Positions 7,559-13,326 of a stretch of DNA of 36,064 bases are shown piece by piece. The notes under the pieces were generated by a model. The model was not told the origin of the DNA, did not search any database, and saw only the letters and a list, made by a program, of their open reading frames with translations. Origin of the DNA: an uncultured Clostridia bacterium (GTDB lineage: Bacteria; Bacillota; Clostridia; Oscillospirales; Butyricicoccaceae); assembly GCA_945947915.1 (NCBI GenBank), contig CAMEZQ010000021.1, positions 1 to 36,064 on the forward strand, in the 5' to 3' direction. The position numbers and the translations under genes are program-made. The number at the start of each line of letters is the position of its first letter. Positions within the stretch are counted from its first letter, which is position 1.

Positions 7559-8947
7559 TTATTTCTGGGGCTGGGGGATGGGAACTTCCTTGGGGATGGG
7601 GCAGTTGTAGGTGCGGCCGTGCATCTTCTCGACAAACTCGGCCTTGGCCTTTTCGATGATGGCAGGATTCTCGACCAGCTCCAGACCGGCGGCAGCCAGC
7701 ACTTTGGAGCCAAACAGCATGCCCTTGTGGCCGATGCTCATACCGGCGCAGGCTGTGATCTGCCAGCTGTGGCCGGGGGCGGCCAGATTGTAGGTGGCGG
7801 TGCCGACAAAAGCGGTGGGAACGATGTGCATGACGTCGCCCACGTCAGTGGAGCCATAGCCGTAAGCTCTGGCGATACCGGCGATGTCGGTGGCGATGGG
7901 GCCGTTATCCAGCTTGCCGGCAGACTTGAACTGCTCATACATGGGGCTCTGTTCGTTCAGCTCGGCAGCGAACTTGATCTCTTCCTCGGTCCACTGGGGC
8001 AGTTCGATATTCTGCATAGCCTCATAAGCGACCTGCGACAGGGTCTCGCTGCCCTGGGTGTTGTAGCAGCCGCCCAGGAACTCGACCTCCAGCTCGGTCT
8101 CGGTCATATGGGCAGCGCCCTCGGCCACCTTGACCAGACGGTTGTAGGTGTCTTCGATGGCTTCGCGGCTGAAAGCGCGGACGTAATACCAGACAGAAGC
8201 CTTATCGGGAACGATGTTGGGGGCTGTGCCGGCTTCTTTATAAACATAGTGGATGCGGACGTCGGAGGTGACATGCTCACGCAGATAGTTGGCGCCGACG
8301 CTCATCAGCTCAGCGGCGTCCAGAGCCGAACGGCCGTTGTGGGGGTCGCCGCCGGCATGGGCGGTGCGGCCCTTGAAGTGGAAGATGGCGCTGTTCAGGC
8401 CGGTCATGGTGCCCATGTTGACGCGGTTGGCGTTGCCGCCGTGCCAGGAGAACGCGCAGTCGAGATCGACGAAAGCGCCTTCGCGGGCCATGAAGGCCTT
8501 ACCGGTCAGCTGCTCTTCAGCGGGGCAGCCGTAGAAGACGATGGTGCCCTGCAGGCCCTTCTCTTCCATCTCGGCCTTCATGCCCAGCGCAGCGCCCAGG
8601 CAGGCGGTGCCCAGCAGGTTGTGGCCGCAGCCCTGGCCGGCGCCGCCGACAACGACGGGATCCTTATGTGTGCAGACCTTCTGGCTCATGCCGGGCAGGG
8701 CGTCCAGCTCGCCCAGCAGGCCGATGATGGGATGGCCGCTGCCCCACTTGCCGACAACACAGGTGGGCAGGTTGTAGGCGCCGGTCTCGACTTCAAAGCC
8801 GTTATCCTTCAGGATCTGCGCAGTCCAGGCGCAGGCGTTGACTTCGTTAAAAGCCGTTTCCGGCTCGTTCCACATGTTGCTGGCCAGACCAACCAGCACA
8901 TCCGACTTCTCTTCGATGGCCTTATAGGCAGTTGCATGATTGTTCAT
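7559..8947 (-). CDS. AbgB-like M20 amidohydrolase, paralogue 6 (first in the array)
   Basis: 462 residues, the hydrolase nearest the promoter and the membrane-protein genes. Landmarks are GELDALPGMS, GQGCGHNLLG, PAEEQLTGK, FSWHGG, TAHAGGDPHNGR and GHSWQITA. It is hybrid by eye: PAEE as in paralogues 1, 3 and 4, but an N-terminus (MNNHATAYKAIEEKSD) like paralogues 2 and 5. Specific patches are GNANRVNMGTMTG after WHG and IARAYGYGSTDVGDV. The start is supported by AAGGAAG upstream on the minus strand. About 190 bp with a large hairpin (9050-9078) separate it from the membrane genes. Predicted cytoplasmic metal-dependent amidohydrolase. Confidence 0.93.
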   Translation of the reverse strand: MNNHATAYKAIEEKSDVLVGLASNMWNEPETAFNEVNACAWTAQILKDNGFEVETGAYNLPTCVVGKWGSGHPIIGLLGELDALPGMSQKVCTHKDPVVVGGAGQGCGHNLLGTACLGAALGMKAEMEEKGLQGTIVFYGCPAEEQLTGKAFMAREGAFVDLDCAFSWHGGNANRVNMGTMTGLNSAIFHFKGRTAHAGGDPHNGRSALDAAELMSVGANYLREHVTSDVRIHYVYKEAGTAPNIVPDKASVWYYVRAFSREAIEDTYNRLVKVAEGAAHMTETELEVEFLGGCYNTQGSETLSQVAYEAMQNIELPQWTEEEIKFAAELNEQSPMYEQFKSAGKLDNGPIATDIAGIARAYGYGSTDVGDVMHIVPTAFVGTATYNLAAPGHSWQITACAGMSIGHKGMLFGSKVLAAAGLELVENPAIIEKAKAEFVEKMHGRTYNCPIPKEVPIPQPQK

Positions 8948-9049
8948 AAACTTTTCTTCCTTTCTGTTATATTGAAATGTGGACCCGCCGCGCCCGGCGA
9001 TCGATACAGGCCGGCGCCGCGGAAAAACGGAAAACCGGATTTAATCATA

Positions 9050-9078
9050 CCGGGTCGGAGCCAAAGGCGCCGACCCGG
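9050..9078. other. Intercistronic GC hairpin
   Basis: A 13-bp stem with a single mismatch (9050-9062 with 9066-9078) and a 3-nt loop lies between the membrane-protein genes and the hydrolase array. The bases that follow on the minus strand are TATGATTAAATCC, not a T-tract. A processing or stability site between the transporter and enzyme parts of the operon is a reasonable inference. Confidence 0.55.
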
Positions 9079-9140
9079 CATCAATGATCAAACCTTATAC
9101 AATTAACAAGGTATGTACTGGCGCAAACAGAATATTCTGC

Positions 9141-9830
9141 TTATTTGCCCTTCTTGGACATGACGACACCGAGACCCATGGCGCCGAAGGAGCAGATGAG
9201 GGGAGGAACAGCCGAAGCCGCCCATGTGGGCAGGAAGCTGAAGATGCCCTGGAGCTGCAGCCAGTAAACGACAAAAGCAGCGGGAACGCAGATGAAAGCC
9301 AGATTGGGCTTCATGAACGCATAGTTGGCCAGCAGCGCGGCGAACAGCGCGGGCAGCAGCAGGTTGAGCGCCTGTGTGACAATGCCAGGCAGCAGGCTCA
9401 GGACCCAGGCGCCGGCAAAAACGCCGATGGTCAGGAAGACTGTGCTGACAAAAGTCGAAACGGCGCAGCCGATGGTGGCTGTGATGGTGCCCTTCTCTGT
9501 GCCTTCTTCGATGCCCGCCGACTTGGTGGCGATGGAGGAGGCGGGAACACGCAGGTTGGAAATGTTGCCGGAGAGGAACGCCATGTATGTACCAGGCACG
9601 CCCAGCATTGTGAAGAACGAGATCGGCTCACGGATGTAGGCCGAGCAGACCATGGGGAACTGGATGGCAAACGCAGCGCCAAAAGCAGCCCAGCTGGGCC
9701 AAATGCCCTGCATGCCCAGGTAGAGGCAGGGACCAAAGACCAGAAGAACGCCAAGCAGGTTGGTGGCGCGGCCCCATTTTACGATCCAGGGTATAAAGTC
9801 ACTTCTGAAAATGTTGTTGTTCTTTTCCAT
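9141..9830 (-). CDS. Integral membrane protein, partner of the DUF5058-type protein, copy B
   Basis: 229 residues with about six or seven hydrophobic spans, beginning around ATNLLGVLLVFGP and ending in a lysine-rich tail (VMSKKGK). I do not know a family name. It is a clear paralogue of the product at 10677-11363: both share REPIS-FT, the stretch GVPGTYMAFLSGNISN, ATKSAG and the NLLLPALF span. Each copy lies directly downstream of a DUF5058-type gene, so the two proteins probably form a two-component membrane complex. Its place before six cytoplasmic amidohydrolases suggests uptake or export of their substrates or products. This is inference; no transport motif is recognised. Confidence 0.85.
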   Translation of the reverse strand: MEKNNNIFRSDFIPWIVKWGRATNLLGVLLVFGPCLYLGMQGIWPSWAAFGAAFAIQFPMVCSAYIREPISFFTMLGVPGTYMAFLSGNISNLRVPASSIATKSAGIEEGTEKGTITATIGCAVSTFVSTVFLTIGVFAGAWVLSLLPGIVTQALNLLLPALFAALLANYAFMKPNLAFICVPAAFVVYWLQLQGIFSFLPTWAASAVPPLICSFGAMGLGVVMSKKGK

Positions 9831-9870
9831 GATGAATACTCCTTTTCACATTCACAGATTAGCCGAACGA

Positions 9871-10587
9871 TTAAAGGAAGAAAGCGCCGACGACCATGCC
9901 GATGAACATGGCAATGGTCATGCCGAACTGCTGTGCCCATTTGGCGCCGGGGTTCTTCTTCATATAGAAGTTCAAGCCAAGCATAACGATGAAACCGACC
10001 AGAGCCGCCCACATGTTGGCGTTGCCAAGACTGAAGGGCAGGAAGCGCTGAGCGACCATGTAACCAAAGCCGCCGACGCCGCCGCCGGCTGTCAGAGCCG
10101 TGATGGCATCCATGGAGCCGCCGGTGACCTTATCTCTGAAGGCTTCCATCTTATCCGTGAACAAAGCGGAGACAATGATCCAGCCCAGGCAGCAGACCGT
10201 CATGATCCAGGCCGCATTGGCGAACGCAGCCTCGGTCATGTTGTTGGTGCCCAGTGTGCAGCCGGCAGCCGTAGCAGCACGGTCAGCAGCAGGCAGCTCA
10301 TACATGACGGAGCCGATGAAGGCCAGACGCATCCAGGCCAGAGGACCGCCGACCGAAGCCAGCAGCGAAACCATGCCGGATACGATAACGATCGAGGGAC
10401 CGATCGAAGCGATGAACGAAGACTTGGCGGCTTCCTTCATCTGTTCATTGGTGACACCCATCTTGGGACCGGTCTTCCATGCTCTCTTCATAAAAATGAA
10501 AGCCTGGAAGAGCACCAGCGCGACGGCAGGGACACAGGAGATCCACATGCCTATGCTGTTCGCAGTTTTCAAATACTCGAGTTCCAT
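9871..10587 (-). CDS. DUF5058-type integral membrane protein, copy B
   Basis: 238 residues with about six hydrophobic spans. An N-terminal helix (around residues 9-33) is followed by the basic segment KRAWKTGPKMG, then AKSSFIASIGPSIVIVSG, and the protein ends in a hydrophobic helix (MFIGMVVGAFFL). I recognise the pattern as the DUF5058 family, whose biochemical role is not known to me. It is closely similar to copy A at 11394-12116. The partner gene follows 40 bp later. A glycine-rich span (ALTAGGGVGGFGYM) lies in the middle. Pairing with the partner and a transport role are inferred from the duplicated gene pair and the adjacent hydrolases. Confidence 0.82.
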   Translation of the reverse strand: MELEYLKTANSIGMWISCVPAVALVLFQAFIFMKRAWKTGPKMGVTNEQMKEAAKSSFIASIGPSIVIVSGMVSLLASVGGPLAWMRLAFIGSVMYELPAADRAATAAGCTLGTNNMTEAAFANAAWIMTVCCLGWIIVSALFTDKMEAFRDKVTGGSMDAITALTAGGGVGGFGYMVAQRFLPFSLGNANMWAALVGFIVMLGLNFYMKKNPGAKWAQQFGMTIAMFIGMVVGAFFL

Positions 10588-10628
10588 AAATTTGGTTACC
10601 TCCTCTTTTTCCTTGCTTTATTACATAT

Positions 10629-10662
10629 CCATTGACCGCGGAAAACATCCCGCGGTCAATGG
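10629..10662. other. Intercistronic hairpin
   Basis: A perfect 12-bp stem, CCATTGACCGCG (10629-10640) with CGCGGTCAATGG (10651-10662), and a 10-nt loop lie between the first membrane pair and the second. No T-tract follows on the minus strand. Confidence 0.55.
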
Positions 10663-10676
10663 ACTATGCAAACAAA

Positions 10677-11363
10677 TCAGAACCAGCCCTTTTTGGAGCC
10701 GACAACGCCAAGACCCATGGCGCCGAACGCCGAAATAATGGGAATAGCCGCGGTAGCCAGTGTGCCGTAGCCCCATGTGCCGATGATGTAGAAGTAATAC
10801 AGGATGAAGCAGACCGGTGTCCAGATGAAGAACAGCTTGGGACGCATCATGCCGTAGTTGATCAGCAGTGTGGAGAACAGCGCGGGCAGCAGCAGATTGA
10901 GGATCTGTGTCACGATGGGCGGCAGGATGCTCAGCAGCCAGGAGCCCAGGATGACGCCGATGGTCAGGATGATGGTGCTGACGAAGGTGGAAACAGCGAT
11001 ACCGATGGTCGCTGTGATGGTGCCTTCGTCGGAACCTTCCACATAGCCAGCCGACTTGGTGGCGATGGAGGCGCAGGGTACGCGCATGTTGGAGATGTTG
11101 CCCGAGAGGAACGCCATATAGGTGCCGGGCACGCCCAGAACGGTAAAGTAAGAGATGGGCTCACGGATCTGTGTGACCAGGTTGCCGGGGAGCTGAACGA
11201 TCATCGCAGCGCTCAGGGCCGTCCAGTTGGGCCATACGCCCATCAGCGCCAGAGCCAGGCAGGGGCCGAAGCAGAGCAGGACGCCCAGCAGGTTGGTGGC
11301 GCGGCCTGTCTTGATAATCCAGGGCAAATATTCGCCTCTGAAGACGTTAGTTTTATTTTCCAT
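10677..11363 (-). CDS. Integral membrane protein, partner of the DUF5058-type protein, copy A
   Basis: 228 residues, paralogue of the product at 9141-9830, with the same order of hydrophobic spans and the shared stretches REPISYFTVLGVPGTYM and LSGNISNMRVP. It starts MENKTNVFRGEYLPW after a good Shine-Dalgarno (AAAGGAG on the minus strand) and ends with VGSKKGWF. It lies 30 bp after DUF5058 copy A. A stable hairpin (10629-10662) separates it from the second pair. The repeated presence of both genes as a pair is the main evidence that they act together. No named family or active-site motif is recognised. Confidence 0.85.
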   Translation of the reverse strand: MENKTNVFRGEYLPWIIKTGRATNLLGVLLCFGPCLALALMGVWPNWTALSAAMIVQLPGNLVTQIREPISYFTVLGVPGTYMAFLSGNISNMRVPCASIATKSAGYVEGSDEGTITATIGIAVSTFVSTIILTIGVILGSWLLSILPPIVTQILNLLLPALFSTLLINYGMMRPKLFFIWTPVCFILYYFYIIGTWGYGTLATAAIPIISAFGAMGLGVVGSKKGWF

Positions 11364-11393
11364 AGTTATTCTCCTTTCGCAGATGCCCAGCCG

Positions 11394-12116
11394 TTAGATA
11401 AACAGGGCAATGGCGCCGACCGCCATGCCGATGAACATGGAGATCGTCATGCCGAACTGCTGCGCCCACTTGGCGGTGGGATTCTTCTTCATATAGAGGT
11501 TCAGCCAGACGGTGAAAACGGCCGAAGCCAGAACCGCCCACAGGTTGGAGCTCATGGGGTTGAAGGGGATGCAGCGCATGGCGACCATGTAGGCGAAACC
11601 GCCGATGCCGCCGCCGGCCGTCAGAGCCGCGACAGCGTCCATGGAGCCGCCGGCGATCTTGTCTCTGAGGACTTCCATCTTATCTGTGAAAAGAGCCGAA
11701 ATAATGATCCAGCCCAGGCAGCCGATCGTCATCAGCCAGGCGGCTGTGGCAAAGGCGGCCTCGGTCATATTGTCGGTACCCAGTGTCGAGCCGCAGAACA
11801 TGGCGGCACGTTCAGCTGTGGGCAGCTCATACATGACCGAACCGATGTAGGCCAGACGCATCCAGGAAAGGGGGCCGCCGACCGAAGCCAGCAGCGAGAA
11901 CATGCCGGAAACAACGACGATGGAGGGGCCGATCGACGCAATCAGCGAAGACTTGGCGGCTTCCTTCATCTTTTCAACGGGTACGCCCATCCTGGGGCCG
12001 GTCGCCCAGGTGCGCTTTAAGAAGATGAACGCCTGGAACAGAACCAGCAAAACTGCGGGGATACATGCGATCCACATGATCATGCTGTTCGCAGTAGTTA
12101 AATACTCGAGTTGCAT
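11394..12116 (-). CDS. DUF5058-type integral membrane protein, copy A (first gene of the operon)
   Basis: 240 residues. The N-terminal helix begins around residue 8 (NSMIMWIACIPAVLLVLFQA), followed by the basic loop KRTWATGPRMG, the span LIASIGPSIVVVSGMFSL, the glycine-rich span ALTAGGGIGGFAYM, and a C-terminal helix ending in ALFI. AGGAGG sits just upstream of the ATG on the minus strand. It is the first coding sequence after the promoter near 12458-12486 and a roughly 330-nt leader. In E. coli abgAB sits with the transporter gene abgT; here DUF5058-type pairs occupy that position, which makes a transport role attractive but unproven. Confidence 0.82.
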   Translation of the reverse strand: MQLEYLTTANSMIMWIACIPAVLLVLFQAFIFLKRTWATGPRMGVPVEKMKEAAKSSLIASIGPSIVVVSGMFSLLASVGGPLSWMRLAYIGSVMYELPTAERAAMFCGSTLGTDNMTEAAFATAAWLMTIGCLGWIIISALFTDKMEVLRDKIAGGSMDAVAALTAGGGIGGFAYMVAMRCIPFNPMSSNLWAVLASAVFTVWLNLYMKKNPTAKWAQQFGMTISMFIGMAVGAIALFI

Positions 12117-12451
12117 AAAATAGATTACCTCCTCTTTTTCCTTTGAAAACAGTGCATCTGTTTTTCAATTTTGCAGCATCTGTGCCGGCTGCGCGGCATT
12201 TGTTTGCCATCCACGGTGTGGGGACACCAGGCCGGCGATCCAAAAGCTTTGATCCCTCAAATCCCCCGGATCTGCTTTTCCCCAGAGCCATCACATGTTG
12301 TAATCACTACAGCTTATGCTCTGTCTGACTCTTTAAGCCCCTTTTTGTTTGTATCTCATCCTTTCTTTTTTTGCCGCCGCGGCCTCCGCGGGAGCCTCGT
12401 CCAAACTGCTGTGCCCACCCCACAGGCCAAACACTTTTGACGAGAAATCAT
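12117..12451 (-). promoter_or_regulatory. Long structured 5' leader of the membrane-protein/hydrolase operon
   Basis: About 330 nt lie between the predicted transcription start and the first ATG. On the minus strand it can form CAGAGC/GCTCTG (12318-12323 with 12283-12288) enclosing a smaller TGTA/TACA stem, a GATCC/GGATC stem, GGTGT-cccc-ACACC, and several GC-rich stems near 12190 and 12375. I see no terminator with a T-tract and do not recognise a known riboswitch or T-box. No convincing small ORF is seen. Confidence 0.45.
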
Positions 12452-12457
12452 GTTCTC

Positions 12458-12486
12458 ATTATAGCGTTTTTTGGTGGAAATGGCAA
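12458..12486 (-). promoter_or_regulatory. Probable sigma-70-type promoter of the operon
   Basis: On the minus strand, TTGCCA (12486-12481), a 17-bp spacer, then TATAAT (12463-12458). It is the best match upstream of the first membrane gene and lies at the edge of an AT-rich stretch (about 12455-12650). Confidence 0.7.
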
Positions 12487-12570
12487 TCATCAATTTAATT
12501 AGGAAAAACATTTTGGCAATTCTGCAGAAAATTTTATAGTAAACACTGTAATTAAAACTTTATTCACAAT

Positions 12571-12596
12571 ATTTTCACGATGTATTTCGTGAAAAT
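12571..12596. promoter_or_regulatory. Palindrome upstream of the operon promoter, candidate operator
   Basis: ATTTTCACGA (12571-12580) and TCGTGAAAAT (12587-12596) form a perfect 10-bp inverted repeat with a 6-bp centre. It lies about 85 bp upstream of the -35 hexamer, in the 655-bp gap between nrdG and the membrane genes. Apart from this palindrome, the AT-rich stretch 12487-12699 shows nothing else I can support. The position suits an activator or a looping repressor; the protein is unknown. Confidence 0.45.
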
Positions 12597-12699
12597 TTTA
12601 TTATCTGCTTATCTTTTTCAGTAAATTTGTCCTAAATTTTCGTCAACATTGAATATATCCGCGCCCGGGCCGCCGGCAGGGCATCCATTGGCAAAAGAT

Positions 12700-12730
12700 A
12701 AAAAAGCCGGCCCGGCAATGCCGGACCGGC
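12700..12730 (-). terminator. Intrinsic terminator of nrdD-nrdG
   Basis: On the minus strand a GCCGG-CCGG hairpin (12730-12706, one mismatch) is followed by six Ts (12705-12700). It lies about 40 bp past the nrdG stop. Confidence 0.85.
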
Positions 12731-12771
12731 CTATCCATATTTTTCGCATTCTTTCACAGAATGCCGCATTT

Positions 12772-13326
12772 TTATACGCGTTCGCGCATGCCGGGCGCAA
12801 AGGGATCGCTGCCCGCGATCCAGCGGCCGTCTTCCTTCAGCACGACGGCCCCCGCGCGGAGGCTGGCCGGCACATCGATGATGCGCTGGTTCTCCGAGCC
12901 CTTGAACCGGATGTCCAGATTGCGCTGCTCCAGGATGAACGGGCCGTCGATCAGCACGTCGCACAGCTCCAGAAGCGCCCGCCGGTCGCCGGTGTCCCGC
13001 AGCAGATCCTCATACAGATCTCCCGTGTAGGCCGCCAGCTCCAGCCCCATGTCCCGGACGGCCCGGGCCAGAGGCAGCAGGGCGCCGGCCTGTTCAAACG
13101 GCTCGCCGCCGCTGAGGGTGACGCCGCTCAGCATGGGATCCCGGCCGATCTCGGCCACCATGTCCTCCACCGAACGCAGCTCGCCGCCGCAGGGGTCGTG
13201 GGTCTGGGGATTCTGGCAGCCGGGGCAGTTGTGGCTGCAGCCCTGGACGAAAACAGCATAGCGGAAACCCGGGCCGTCAGTGATCGATTCGGCCACGATG
13301 CCGCTGATACGAACCTGATCAGACAC
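12772..13326 (-). CDS. nrdG: Anaerobic ribonucleotide reductase activating protein
   Basis: 184-residue radical SAM enzyme that installs the glycyl radical on NrdD under anaerobic conditions. The cluster-binding motif C30-xxx-C34-xx-C37 (GCSHNCPGC) is intact, as is the SAM-site glycine stretch SGGEPF. The length suits the small NrdG class. Its start overlaps the end of nrdD by 8 bp, so the two are translationally coupled and co-transcribed. An intrinsic terminator follows. The C-terminal residues read WIAGSDPFAPGMRERV. Function is secure from motif and neighbour. Confidence 0.97.
   Translation of the reverse strand: MSDQVRISGIVAESITDGPGFRYAVFVQGCSHNCPGCQNPQTHDPCGGELRSVEDMVAEIGRDPMLSGVTLSGGEPFEQAGALLPLARAVRDMGLELAAYTGDLYEDLLRDTGDRRALLELCDVLIDGPFILEQRNLDIRFKGSENQRIIDVPASLRAGAVVLKEDGRWIAGSDPFAPGMRERV

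Noticed and set aside
911-8534. Recurrent 81-codon plus-strand ORF (MAPTLISSAAS...) opposite every hydrolase
   Set aside because: It repeats because the minus-strand core it overlaps is conserved. It has no independent start signal and its conservation is explained by the sense protein.
280-9106. Very long plus-strand open frames opposite the hydrolase array (931, 626, 526 and 1051 codons)
   Set aside because: They are antisense shadows caused by the high GC content and the repeated genes. Their products are low-complexity, lack good Shine-Dalgarno sites, and recur in the same relative position opposite each paralogue.
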